Positions 41,989-52,705 of a DNA stretch of 64,000 nt are shown here, piece after piece. Both the position numbers and the translations under genes were made by a program. The notes beneath the pieces were generated by a model that was given only the letters and a program-made list of their open reading frames with translations, did no database searches and was not told the origin of the DNA. Position 1 is the stretch's first letter. Each line of letters begins with the position of its first letter. The DNA comes from an uncultured Flavobacteriaceae bacterium. Lineage in GTDB: Bacteria; Bacteroidota; Bacteroidia; Flavobacteriales; Flavobacteriaceae. The DNA is taken from the NCBI GenBank assembly GCA_947502635.1, contig CANNAN010000019.1:1-64000 (forward strand), in the 5' to 3' direction.

Positions 41989-43884
41989 TTGTTTTGTTCT
42001 TGTTATAGTAAACAAGATGATGGTTTAGACGCTTCAAAATCAAGTAAAAATGTTTCTAGATATTATAATCTGGCAAAAAATAAAGACCAAAATCTAAAAC
42101 AAAGGCAAACCGCCATAAATACTGCGTATAAATTACTTTTTAATGGGCAAAACGATACATTGTTACATAAAGTATTATATCAAAAAAGCATCATCCATTA
42201 TTCGCAAAAAGAATATGATAGCCTATTATATTATAATGATTTATTATTAAATTATTTAAAGGGTACTCAGAATTACTATTATTTAGGTAAGGCAAATTAT
42301 TTAAAAGCATTTTATTTAGACGAAATTAAGTTTAGCAGCGATAGTGCTTTTTATTACTATAATCAATCAAATAAATTTTTTTTAACATCGCAAGATAGCA
42401 GTAGAGTAGGTTATAACTTGTTAAATATGAGCTACATTCAGCAAGGGGGTAGTGACTATTTTGGAAGTAAAGAAACAATTACCAATGCTTTAGTGTTTTT
42501 AAAAAACACTAAAGATGTTAATTATCTGGCCTCAGCTTATAATGTGTTAGCTTTAAATAACCGAAAACTTTTAAATAGAGAAGATGCTATTAAATATTAT
42601 ACTAAGGCAATAAATATTACAAAATCAACTAAAAGTAAATTGTTATATGAAAATAACTTAGCAGCTACGTATATTGATGATAAAAAGTATGATGAAGCCA
42701 TATTTTTATTAAAGAAAAATCTACAGGATTCTATTATTTTGAATCTTCCAAAAGAAAAAGCTAGATCTATAGATAATCTGGCATATACTCAATGGCTCAA
42801 AGATGGTAAAGATGTAAAAGAGAATCTGTTAAATGCCTTAGATATTAGAAATAAACAGAATGACAAAAGTGGTTTAGTTGCCAGCTATACACACCTTGGT
42901 GAATTTTATACTCATAAAAACAAACAAAAAGCTATTAAGTGGTTTAATAAAGCAATAGATGTTTCGAAAATTATTAAAAATCCAAAGGGTGAGTTGGATG
43001 CCTTAGGTTTTTTAATAAACATTCAATCTTATAATAATAAAATAAAGAGCAGATACATTAATTTAAATGATAGCTTGCAAAAAAAAGCATTAAAAGTAAA
43101 AACACAATTTGCTAAAATTCAATACGATGATAAACTTAAAAATGAAGAAATTCAAAATTTAAAAATACTCACCACAAATCAACAACTGGAAGTTTCTATT
43201 CAGCGAAGGCAAAAAATTATATATTTATTATTAGGTTTCATATTAATTATTCTAACTGTATTTTTTACATATTATTTGATTCAAAGGCATAAAAGAGAAA
43301 AGGAACAAGAGGTTTATAATACTGAAAAACTCATCTCTAAACGGGTACATGATGAAATAGCAAATGATATTTCTGTTCTTACAAATTTCGTAGAAGAAAA
43401 TTCCGATCTCCATAAAGCCTCTTCAAAACAAATTTTGGAAAACAAATTGCACAGTATTTATTTAAGAGCAAGAGACATTTCTACAGATATTTCTAGTATT
43501 GATCTTGAGGACTTTAAAGAAGAACTTAAAAATTTAATTATACAGTATAATACCAATCATGTTAATGTAATTACAAATCTGGATGATTTTGAATGGTTTA
43601 CAGTTACAGATTATAAAAAAATAGCCATATATAGAGTTATACAGGAATTGCTGATAAACACAAAAAAACATAGTCGATGTAAAAGAGTAACACTCATATT
43701 TAATGACAAAGAACAAGATAGAATCATTATTTATACTGATGATGCTGTTGGATTTTTTAAAAGCGATATAAAAAGCCATGGTCTAGCAAATGCGGAAAAT
43801 CGCATAGAAAATATAGGAGGGACTTTTAATTTTGAAACGAGTCCAAATCAAGGATTTAAAGCAGTAATAGAAATAAAAAGGTAG
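41989..43884 (+). CDS. TPR-containing sensor histidine kinase, probably a lipoprotein
   Basis: At least 631 residues. TPR repeats (about 25-360) are followed by one transmembrane helix (IIYLLLGFILIILTVFFTYYL, about 407-427) and a NarX-type kinase: His454 in RVHDEIANDI, N-box QELLINTKKHS, G1 box DDAVGFF (Asn-Gly usually in place of Asp-Ala), G2 GLANAENRI. The TTG at 41989 is the nearest allowed start, yet in-frame sequence before it from about 41956 (IIRIFILVILILFCSC) looks like a complete lipoprotein signal with no ATG, GTG or TTG at its head. So the real start may be an ATT near 41956. The response regulator follows after 14 bases. Confidence 0.85.
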   Translation: MFCSCYSKQDDGLDASKSSKNVSRYYNLAKNKDQNLKQRQTAINTAYKLLFNGQNDTLLHKVLYQKSIIHYSQKEYDSLLYYNDLLLNYLKGTQNYYYLGKANYLKAFYLDEIKFSSDSAFYYYNQSNKFFLTSQDSSRVGYNLLNMSYIQQGGSDYFGSKETITNALVFLKNTKDVNYLASAYNVLALNNRKLLNREDAIKYYTKAINITKSTKSKLLYENNLAATYIDDKKYDEAIFLLKKNLQDSIILNLPKEKARSIDNLAYTQWLKDGKDVKENLLNALDIRNKQNDKSGLVASYTHLGEFYTHKNKQKAIKWFNKAIDVSKIIKNPKGELDALGFLINIQSYNNKIKSRYINLNDSLQKKALKVKTQFAKIQYDDKLKNEEIQNLKILTTNQQLEVSIQRRQKIIYLLLGFILIILTVFFTYYLIQRHKREKEQEVYNTEKLISKRVHDEIANDISVLTNFVEENSDLHKASSKQILENKLHSIYLRARDISTDISSIDLEDFKEELKNLIIQYNTNHVNVITNLDDFEWFTVTDYKKIAIYRVIQELLINTKKHSRCKRVTLIFNDKEQDRIIIYTDDAVGFFKSDIKSHGLANAENRIENIGGTFNFETSPNQGFKAVIEIKR

Positions 43885-43898
43885 CACACACACCAAAT

Positions 43899-44567
43899 AT
43901 GTTTAAAAAAGTATTGATTGTAGAAGACCAGCAAAGTATAAGTAAAGGACTTAAAAGTATTTTAAAGGATTTAAATATTGATAACATTGAGGCTTCTGAT
44001 AATTGCGATAATGCTTTACTAAAAATTAGAGCGTCTTTGATTAAAAAAAAACCTTTCGACCTCCTGATAACCGATTTGTCTTTTAGAGAAGGTTACCATT
44101 TAAGTAATCTTAGTTGCGGAGAAGAACTTATAGAACAGGTGAAAAAAGTACAGCCAAACTTAAAGATTATTGTTTTTTCTATAGAAAACCGAATTGGTAA
44201 GGTGAAAAAACTTTTGGATAAGTATGATATAGATGGCTACATAGCTAAGGGAAGAAGGGAGTCGGAAGATATAAAAAAAGCGATACAAACAGTATGTCAA
44301 GAAAGGAAATACTATTCTAATACTATTTTAACATTATTAAAAGGCTCAAATAATATATCCCAAGTAAGTACTTCAGATACTTTAATATTAAAATTATTGG
44401 CAAGCGGTATAAAACAAAAACAAATACCAGAACATTTTAAAGATAATAATATCCCATCTGGCAGTAAGCGAAGTATTGAATATCGATTGCAAGAACTTAA
44501 AACGATTTTTGGAGCTGAAACACTTCCTCAGTTAATTAGTATCGTGAAAGATATAGGACTCATTTAA
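43899..44567 (+). CDS. Response regulator (NarL-like) partner of the TPR kinase
   Basis: 222 residues. Receiver domain about 1-130 with the phosphoacceptor Asp59 in LLITDLSFREG and the acidic pair VEDQ near the start. C-terminal part (about 155-222) is a helix-turn-helix of the LuxR type but divergent (LLASGIKQKQIPEHF ... SIEYRLQELKTIFG). Same strand and directly after the kinase, so it is the cognate regulator. Likely targets are the flanking genes, including the caspase set. Confidence 0.88.
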   Translation: MFKKVLIVEDQQSISKGLKSILKDLNIDNIEASDNCDNALLKIRASLIKKKPFDLLITDLSFREGYHLSNLSCGEELIEQVKKVQPNLKIIVFSIENRIGKVKKLLDKYDIDGYIAKGRRESEDIKKAIQTVCQERKYYSNTILTLLKGSNNISQVSTSDTLILKLLASGIKQKQIPEHFKDNNIPSGSKRSIEYRLQELKTIFGAETLPQLISIVKDIGLI

Positions 44568-44658
44568 AGATTTCTTTAAAAAAGACTGTCTTTGCGTTTT
44601 ACCGCAAGTTGATTTTTGTTATAGATTATACATTTATGTCAAATTTAAAACTAAAGCC

Positions 44659-45972
44659 ATGGGTCTCTTAAACAAACAAGTAGGAAAAATAATTTTTATA
44701 ACATTGGTACTGTTGAGTGCTAATCTTAGTACTGCACAATTATTCAAAACAACATTAAATGCATCGCTTTTAAGTCCGCCCAAAAAAGATATAGGGGACG
44801 TAAAAAGGATTGCTGTTCTGGATTTTGAAAATATAAGTAGCGAAGAATATAAAAGTGTAGGAATCGATATTGGTAGTAAATTAGCAGATTATGTATCCAT
44901 TTCGTTGTTAAAAGAATTTAGAGGTAAAAGCAAAAACTGTTTTATAGAAGGCGCTCGTACAGATATTTACTCCATAGTAGAAAGAGAAGAATTACAGAGA
45001 GTTATTGAAGAAAAAGAATTTGATTTAGGCAGCTTAAGTGACACACAAATTATTTCTATTGGTCAAGTATTAGGGGTAGATGCCATTATTTTAGGTAACG
45101 TTTCTTATTCTAGTACAGACGAAAGAGATCATAATTCGTATAGAAATGATCAAGGTAAACTAGTTAATACGTATACTTTAAAAAGAACAACATCTGCTGA
45201 GGCTAGAATGAAAATACTATTAGTTTCAACAGGAGAAATTATAGGTCAAACCAGTGGTAGGTCATCAAGTAGCGACACGACAAAAGGAGGAAGTAGACCT
45301 AACAGTAATGCTGTAATGGCGCCTAATAAACTTGCTGAGTATGCCTGTGAACGGATAGCACGTCGGTTTGCAGATTATTTGGCACCATTCTATTATTCAT
45401 ACACTTTTACTTTTGAAAAAGTAAAGCATAAAAAATTAAAAGAACGGGTAAAAGATGCCAATGAGTTTTTAAGACTAAGAGAGATCGATAAAGCTTATGA
45501 AATGTATGATGCGATATATCAAGTTGATCCATATAATGCAGAATTAGTATTTAACATGGGAATTTTAAATGAAGTGGTTGGTAACTATGAAAAAGCCAAA
45601 GAATTTTATAGTGTCGCGGTAAATATGAGTCCAGATAAGGAGCCTTATGTTAAAGGATTGAGAAGAGCTAAAGATAATATTGCATTAGCAGAAAATCTTT
45701 ATAATATGGGAATTGAGATTTATCCATACAAATTTAAAAAAGAGTCTAAAGGAAATGTTTTAATTGAACGAATCAAGGTTAAAGGCCCTAGGAGCAAAAG
45801 AAAAATGGCCTATATGAATCTTGATGAAAAATCTAAGATTTTAGGACAATTCCCTGGAGGCATGGAACTCGACTTATTGGAAAGAATAGACAATGAAAAA
45901 TGGATTGCAGTTAAGTTACCTGATGGAAAAAAAGGTTATTTTAAAGGTAAAGATGTAATAACTGGTAAATAA
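44659..45972 (+). CDS. Exported CsgG-like protein with TPR and SH3-like domains
   Basis: 437 residues with a signal peptide (FITLVLLSANLSTAQ). Residues about 45-250 resemble CsgG/LpoB-type periplasmic domains (KRIAVLDFENISSEEYKSVG, GQVLGVDAIILGNVSY, MKILLVSTGEIIGQTSGRSS). Then TPRs (about 258-355) and a C-terminal SH3-like segment (LERIDNEKWIAVKLPDGKKG). CsgG forms an outer-membrane secretion pore for curli; stand-alone relatives act as envelope assembly cofactors. There is no lipobox Cys, so it is probably periplasmic. Follows the response regulator after 91 bases. Confidence 0.8.
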   Translation: MGLLNKQVGKIIFITLVLLSANLSTAQLFKTTLNASLLSPPKKDIGDVKRIAVLDFENISSEEYKSVGIDIGSKLADYVSISLLKEFRGKSKNCFIEGARTDIYSIVEREELQRVIEEKEFDLGSLSDTQIISIGQVLGVDAIILGNVSYSSTDERDHNSYRNDQGKLVNTYTLKRTTSAEARMKILLVSTGEIIGQTSGRSSSSDTTKGGSRPNSNAVMAPNKLAEYACERIARRFADYLAPFYYSYTFTFEKVKHKKLKERVKDANEFLRLREIDKAYEMYDAIYQVDPYNAELVFNMGILNEVVGNYEKAKEFYSVAVNMSPDKEPYVKGLRRAKDNIALAENLYNMGIEIYPYKFKKESKGNVLIERIKVKGPRSKRKMAYMNLDEKSKILGQFPGGMELDLLERIDNEKWIAVKLPDGKKGYFKGKDVITGK

Positions 45973-46428
45973 TAGAATAATTTACAATACTATAACTAAT
46001 TTTACTTAGTGGTTCGGCTCCCTTAAAGTCTTGAAGTACATTAGTGTCAGTTTGTATATTGATATAATTAAGTAAAAGAAAGAACCATCACGGACTTTGC
46101 AGATCGGTTTTTTTATTTACTAAAATTAGTAGGTATTATAAAATTGAATAATATATAGCAATTAAATCGTTTATCGGTCTATAAATAAGTCGTTTATCGA
46201 TTTTAGACTCTTTTTTCGTACATGATAAGTCTGTTTAGTTATCTTAGACTGGTTATTAATACATGTGATTCTCTACCCTTAAGTTTTACATACTTTTTTT
46301 AAATATAGCGATACTCAAAATGCATTAAAAAAGCAGTTTTGCTATACCTTAAATATCAGAAAACAAAAATAACTTCCGCAATTACCTAATAAATTGGTAT
46401 TTGTTTAATGAACTAAACTAAAATTAAA
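45973..46428. other. Intergenic region with a terminator candidate and repeated regulatory units
   Basis: No gene seen. A weak hairpin AACCATC/GATCGGTT with a T-run at 46084-46112 may terminate the CsgG-like gene. Three related units follow at 46161-46186, 46185-46209 and 46225-46250 (second and third: ATAAGTCGTTTATC... and ATAAGTCTGTTTAG...), each of the last two bounded by inverted AGTC/GACT. They look like binding sites for a dimeric regulator upstream of the beta-helix gene. Confidence 0.45.
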
Positions 46429-48432
46429 ATGAAATCAAAAAAAAACATTCTAAAAATGGTACTAATCTTATTGTTTGTAGGATTATCACCAGTTTTTGCT
46501 AAAAACTACTATGTCGCCACAAATGGATCAAATTCGAATCCAGGTACTCAAAATCAACCCTTTAAAACGATCCAGAAAGCGGCAAATGTTGTTAACCCTG
46601 GAGATGTCGTATTCATTAAAAGAGGAATATACCGTGATAAAATAGAAGTTCGAAGAAGTGGTTCTTCTGGTAAAGTAATTAAATTTACAGCATTTCCTGG
46701 TGATGAGCTTAAAGCTATTATAGAAGGACAGACATTTTCTGTATTCAAAAGTAGCCATATAGAAATATCAAATTTACGAATTCAAAAAGTACCTAAAAAA
46801 AATGGACTTACCCAAGGTATTTATGTAGAAGGACCAGCAAGGAACATTGTTATTAAAAATAACCACACGTTTGACACTTGGGGCTCAGGAATATCAGTAT
46901 GGGGGGTAGGATATAAGAAGCCCCCTGGTAAATATGAAAATTATATAGGTGTTAAAGTCCTTAATAATAAAGTTGAAAAAGCTTGTAACGGAGGCTGGAA
47001 TGAATGTATAACGCTTTCTAATGGAATTGTGAATTTTGAAATTAAAAATAATGAAATTTTCAATGGAGGAGACCCAATAAATGGAGGGGAAGGTATTGAT
47101 GTGAAAGTTGGAGCTAAAAACGGGATTATAGCAAGTAACTATATGCATGATCTAACAAGAAGAGGTTTGTATCTTGATGCCAATGGAGACGATTCTTCTA
47201 ATAAGCCAATTATTAAAAATATTAAAGTATATAATAATATTGCTCATAATAATGTTGGACACGGTATGGCTATTATGACTGAGGGTGTTGGCGATGTTTT
47301 TGATATAGATATATATAATAATCTGTTCTATAAAAATACAGATGATGGATTTATGATATACAAACATCCAAAAGGAAGTGGCGTTATTCGTGATATTCGC
47401 GTTTATAATAACACGATGATAGACAATAAACGCTATGGATTTCTATTAGCGCATCCTACATCCTTTAATATCAAAGTTTTTAATAACATACTTTATAACA
47501 ACAAAGATAATGGATCCTCAAGACCTCAATTCGAAAAAGATTATAGAATTAGCGAAGGAAGTGCTACACAAAACAATAATATAATTGCTAAAGATCCAAA
47601 GTTTGTAAATGCAGGTGCTCGAAACTATAAGTTAACAAAAAACTCTCCTGCGGTTGATGCAGGAACATCTAATGGCGCACCATCTAAAGATATTGAAGGA
47701 AATAACAGAACTGGGCAGATTGATATTGGTGCATATGAATTTATAGGAAATGGAAACCCTAATCCAACACCACAAATAATTCCTAATGGTATTTATAACA
47801 TTGTCTCTAATGTAACAGGACAAAACCTAATTGCTCCAAGCTGGAATAACCATGAGGTGAGAATGTATGATTCAGGAAACTTTACAGATCAACAATGGAA
47901 TTTCGAACATAAAGGAAATAATTTATATACAATAAAAAATGTAGGTACGCAGCGGTATTTACGTGTTGTAGCTAACAAGTGTACTAATGGAGCTAAAACA
48001 CATACTGCAGCCAATGTACAACAATGGAAAATAGAGAAAAACGGAAACGGTATTTATGCCATTAAACCTAGTTATTGTTTAAATAAAGCTTTAGATGTAG
48101 ATAGTGGTCAGGTTAATGCCGATGTGATACTATGGCAATTTAATCCCAATAATAGTAATCAAAAATGGAAACTAAATAGCATTAACAAATCAAGAGTTGC
48201 TGGTAATATTGCAAAAGTATTATACCCTAATCCTGTAAAAAATAATATGCATGTAAAGGGAGTTTCTGAAGGAGATATTATCACTGTTTATGATATTTAT
48301 GGAAAAGAAGTCATGCGAAAAGAAGTGCAAAACACAGGCTTAGAAGTTATTAATGCTGGTTCATTGGATACTGGGGTTTATTATATATTGTCTATAGATG
48401 GAAAGCAAAAAATAAGATTCATTAAAAAATAA
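46429..48432 (+). CDS. Secreted right-handed beta-helix protein with ricin-type lectin and T9SS sorting domain
   Basis: 667 residues. Signal peptide (LILLFVGLSPVFA), a beta-helix region (about 28-440; YYVATNGSNSNPGTQNQPFK is the classic start of such polysaccharide-active proteins), a ricin-type beta-trefoil (about 450-585; NIVSNVTGQNL, QQWNFEHKG, DVILWQFNPNNSNQKWKL) and a type A T9SS C-terminal domain (LYPNPVKNNMHVKG ... RFIKK). It should be exported by the type IX system to the surface or medium. A glycan lyase or hydrolase role is likely, but no catalytic residues were assigned. Confidence 0.9.
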   Translation: MKSKKNILKMVLILLFVGLSPVFAKNYYVATNGSNSNPGTQNQPFKTIQKAANVVNPGDVVFIKRGIYRDKIEVRRSGSSGKVIKFTAFPGDELKAIIEGQTFSVFKSSHIEISNLRIQKVPKKNGLTQGIYVEGPARNIVIKNNHTFDTWGSGISVWGVGYKKPPGKYENYIGVKVLNNKVEKACNGGWNECITLSNGIVNFEIKNNEIFNGGDPINGGEGIDVKVGAKNGIIASNYMHDLTRRGLYLDANGDDSSNKPIIKNIKVYNNIAHNNVGHGMAIMTEGVGDVFDIDIYNNLFYKNTDDGFMIYKHPKGSGVIRDIRVYNNTMIDNKRYGFLLAHPTSFNIKVFNNILYNNKDNGSSRPQFEKDYRISEGSATQNNNIIAKDPKFVNAGARNYKLTKNSPAVDAGTSNGAPSKDIEGNNRTGQIDIGAYEFIGNGNPNPTPQIIPNGIYNIVSNVTGQNLIAPSWNNHEVRMYDSGNFTDQQWNFEHKGNNLYTIKNVGTQRYLRVVANKCTNGAKTHTAANVQQWKIEKNGNGIYAIKPSYCLNKALDVDSGQVNADVILWQFNPNNSNQKWKLNSINKSRVAGNIAKVLYPNPVKNNMHVKGVSEGDIITVYDIYGKEVMRKEVQNTGLEVINAGSLDTGVYYILSIDGKQKIRFIKK

Positions 48433-48546
48433 ATATCATGTAGATTCTGTTTGTTTTTTTGTGGAAAATATTTAACAAATCTGCTATATTTGATATAGTA
48501 ATAAACATCTAAAATATGTTTATAAAAATGATGTTAAAATAAGGAA

Positions 48547-49281
48547 ATGGGAAAATATTTATCGATTTATAATTTAATAATATTTATTGTTTTGTTTACA
48601 GCTTGTAAAAATCAAGAAAATAAACAAGAAGGCGATATAATTCAGGCACCAGAATCTTTTGAAAAACTTGATGAGATTAAAAACGATTTAGGTAAAGATG
48701 AAAAAATTCAGACACCTAAATCTTTTAAAGTACTTAATGAAACTGAAGGAGACTTAGACAAAGATGGCGTTTCTGAAAAAGTTATCGTTTATGATACAGA
48801 AAAAGAAACCGATTTTGGAACTGAAAGACAGATATACATTTATAAAAAGAATGATAATAAATGGGAATTATGGAAAAAATATATAGGAGTGGTACTACCT
48901 AGTAAACACGGAGGAATGATGGGAGATCCGTTTGAAGGAATTTCAATTGAAAGAAATTGTATTGTAATCAATCATTTTGGAGGGAGTCGTCAAAAATGGA
49001 ATTATACACATAGATTTAGATATCAAAATGAAGATTTTCAGTTAATTGGAGCGACCGTAAATTTTGGTTCACCCTGTGATTATTTCTTCACTTTTGACTA
49101 TAATTTATCAAATGGAAAAATTGATTATGAAAAAGAAACGGAAAATTGCGAAACAAAAAAATCAAAAATAGAGAAAAAAGAAATGATTAAAAAGTTGGAC
49201 ACATTACCAACTATGCATAATTTCTATCCAGGAAATAGCGAAATAACTTTTCCAAATACAGAAACTACTATTTACTATTAA
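48547..49281 (+). CDS. Lipoprotein of unknown function with an internal repeat
   Basis: 244 residues: lipoprotein signal (IIFIVLFTAC), then two tandem copies of a 24-residue unit (IQAPESFEKLDEIKNDLGKD and IQTPKSFKVLNETEGDLDKD), then a beta-rich domain (about 78-190) of the kind with calcium-like acidic loops (DLDKDGVSEKVIVYD). I do not recognise its family with certainty. It follows the beta-helix gene after 115 bases on the same strand. Confidence 0.7.
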   Translation: MGKYLSIYNLIIFIVLFTACKNQENKQEGDIIQAPESFEKLDEIKNDLGKDEKIQTPKSFKVLNETEGDLDKDGVSEKVIVYDTEKETDFGTERQIYIYKKNDNKWELWKKYIGVVLPSKHGGMMGDPFEGISIERNCIVINHFGGSRQKWNYTHRFRYQNEDFQLIGATVNFGSPCDYFFTFDYNLSNGKIDYEKETENCETKKSKIEKKEMIKKLDTLPTMHNFYPGNSEITFPNTETTIYY

Positions 49282-49584
49282 ATGAATACTGCTTGATTAT
49301 GTGGCGTATAAAACAGAAATAGTAAGTGTTTAATTGAAAAGTTATCTATTTTCCTTGGATTAATAACTAAATGCCAGATAGGTTTCTAAACGAGAAACCT
49401 ATCTGGTCATTACTGGGTTAATTAGCTAAAAATTATATGTCCCATAAATTAGTAAAGAAGTTTTTTGTAGTAGGGTTTCTAAAATCTTCAATACCATTTA
49501 TAAAAAATATCAAGATGTAATCATTCAAATACGGTTTGCTCATCTGACCATTCTACAATTCCTCCCATCATAAAACCCAATCAC
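49282..49584. other. Non-coding stretch with hairpin and gene debris
   Basis: Holds a perfect hairpin at 49374-49406 and, on the minus strand, a 36-codon open frame at 49433-49543 (MSKPYLNDYILIFFINGIED, then RNPTTKNFFTNLWDI). This looks like the C-terminal end of a decayed gene. Nothing else is supported. Confidence 0.4.
49374..49406. terminator. Perfect 14-bp hairpin without T-run
   Basis: CCAGATAGGTTTCT pairs with AGAAACCTATCTGG around the loop AAACG. No mismatches. No T-run follows on either strand, so it may be a factor-assisted terminator for the lipoprotein gene 93 bases upstream, or part of an inserted element. Confidence 0.4.
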
Positions 49585-49824
49585 TTAAATGTCAGGAGTA
49601 CCAATTAAGGGCAATAATTCATTTCGACTATAATTTTCAATTACTATTTGTTGAAGGGAACCAAATAGCTTAATTAACTCAAAATCAATAATATTACCAG
49701 AATATAATTCATAGACTTTGTTCTTATCAAATTGATAATTCACATCTGCACCCGCTAATCCATACCCGATAGTTACATTTCTAAGTGTGCTAGTTGCTAT
49801 TAATTCAAGTAAAACTTGATTCAA
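49585..49824 (-). CDS. Short hypothetical protein, possibly a gene fragment
   Basis: 79 residues (TLRNVTIGYGLAGADVNYQF ... LFGSLQQIVIENYSRNELL). No recognised family and no signal. It lies in a zone of debris between two intact plus-strand genes, so it may be the C-terminal part of a longer lost gene. Low confidence as a functional gene. Confidence 0.35.
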   Translation of the reverse strand: MNQVLLELIATSTLRNVTIGYGLAGADVNYQFDKNKVYELYSGNIIDFELIKLFGSLQQIVIENYSRNELLPLIGTPDI

Positions 49825-49959
49825 ACATAAACATTCGAGTCACATAAAACATCCTTTTGAGTTGGGTATTGATATTTATAAAAAAATGTTCACTACCCTT
49901 GCCATAGGTTGTCATAAGTGTATTTTAAGTTTGTAGTGTAGAACAAAAAGTCTAAAACA

Positions 49960-50421
49960 ATGAATAATCAAAGCATTCAAAAATTTCACATAATCGGCAT
50001 TTCCATAAGAACAACCAATGAAAATGGGCAAGCTATCAAAGACCTTGAAATAGTGTGGGGTAAATTTTGGGAAGAAGAAATTCAAAAACAAATTCCGAAC
50101 AAAGTCAATGATAATATTTATGCCGTTTACACAAATTATGAAACCGATTTTACTGGACCATACACCGCAATTATTGGATTGCCAGTAAGCTCATTAGAAA
50201 ATATTCCTGAAGGTTTTGAAGGAATAACAATTGAAAATGCGGTATACCAAAAATTTGTTTCAAAAGGAAAAATGCCAGAAGCCGTTATCAATACTTGGAT
50301 GGAAATATGGCAAAATAAAAATCTGAACCGAACTTATAAAGCCGATTTTACTATTCACGGGAAAAAATATTACGATGGAGACGATGCCGAAGTCGAAACT
50401 TTTATAGCAATCAAAGAATAA
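49960..50421 (+). CDS. GyrI-like effector-binding domain protein
   Basis: 153 residues forming a single GyrI-like (AraC effector-binding type) small-molecule domain: KFHIIGISIRTTNENGQAI, WGKFWEEEIQ, YAVYTNYETDFTGPYTAIIG and the final FTIHGKKYYDGDDAEVETF. There is no DNA-binding domain. Such stand-alone proteins bind or hydrolyse small hydrophobic molecules or inhibit gyrase in other bacteria. Single gene, followed by a bidirectional terminator shared with groL. Confidence 0.8.
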   Translation: MNNQSIQKFHIIGISIRTTNENGQAIKDLEIVWGKFWEEEIQKQIPNKVNDNIYAVYTNYETDFTGPYTAIIGLPVSSLENIPEGFEGITIENAVYQKFVSKGKMPEAVINTWMEIWQNKNLNRTYKADFTIHGKKYYDGDDAEVETFIAIKE

Positions 50422-50474
50422 ATATTGATTCCTCAATGGATATTATATATGAAGGCTGTTAAACAAATTTCATA

Positions 50475-50505
50475 AAAAACGCCTCAAATAAATTGAGGCG
50501 TTTTT
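50475..50505. terminator. Bidirectional terminator between the GyrI-like gene and groL
   Basis: AAAACGCCTCAA-ATAAA-TTGAGGCGTTTTT: 12-bp stem with A-run before and T-run after, so it can stop transcription from both the plus-strand GyrI-like gene and the minus-strand groL gene. Confidence 0.9.
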
Positions 50506-50535
50506 AATATCATTTATGTGTCGAGACTTCCCGAT

Positions 50536-52185
<1,650 letters not shown>

Positions 52186-52188
52186 TTA

Positions 52189-52259
52189 TTCCTGTGAAGA
52201 CAGGAAACAGTTTAATAGAAATTTAGTTTTATTTGATGATGTTCCCGTTTTTTCGGGAA
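52189..52259. repeat. Degenerate REP-like hairpin pair inside the groS-groL spacer
   Basis: TTCCTG-TGAAGA-CAGGAA (52189-52206) and TTCCCG-TTTTTT-CGGGAA (52242-52259) resemble the arms of the inverted repeat at 34901-34979. They sit between groS and groL and could lower or stabilise the distal part of the mRNA. Confidence 0.55.
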
Positions 52260-52275
52260 TGAAAAAAGCTATTAA

Positions 52276-52551
52276 TTATATAATTGCTAAAATGTCACTT
52301 TCACGCATAATTAAATAGTCTTTGCCTTCTAATTTAAGTTCGGTTCCAGCAAATTTTCCGTATAAAACAGTGTCGCCAACTTTTACAGTAATAGGTTCGT
52401 CTTTGGTTCCTTTTCCAGCAGCAACTACATTCCCTTTTTGTGGTTTTTCTTTAGCGTTATCTGGAATAATAATCCCTGATGCTGTGGTAGTTTCGGCTGC
52501 AGCAGGTTCAATAAGAACACGGTCAGCTAATGGTTTAATATTCAATGCCAT
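52276..52551 (-). CDS. groS: Co-chaperonin GroES
   Basis: 91 residues, full length. [20 protein letters not shown] with the mobile loop, and [20 protein letters not shown] are diagnostic. It caps GroEL. First gene of the groS-groL operon. I found no CIRCE element upstream (Bacteroidota generally lack HrcA). Confidence 0.97.
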   Translation of the reverse strand: MALNIKPLADRVLIEPAAAETTTASGIIIPDNAKEKPQKGNVVAAGKGTKDEPITVKVGDTVLYGKFAGTELKLEGKDYLIMRESDILAII

Positions 52552-52651
52552 TTTTTATATGTTTTAAATTAATTTAAATATGTTTTTCTTAACGCTTATG
52601 CATTATACTAAAAATGTGCCAATGCCTAAGAACTGACAAACTTGCAGAAAC

Positions 52652-52686
52652 AAAAAATGCCAACTTTTAAAGTTGGCATTTTTTGT
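52652..52686 (-). terminator. Terminator after secG
   Basis: AAAAAATGCCAACTTT-TAA-AGTTGGCATTTTTT with T-runs on both strands; it begins 20 bases beyond the secG stop. It separates the secG unit from groS. Confidence 0.9.
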
Positions 52687-52705
52687 TTCTTTTTATGATA
52701 TAAAA

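Noticed and set aside
52552-52650. TTGGCAC upstream of groS as a sigma-54 promoter
   Set aside because: The TGGCAC block is present but no TTGC follows at the required 5-base spacing.
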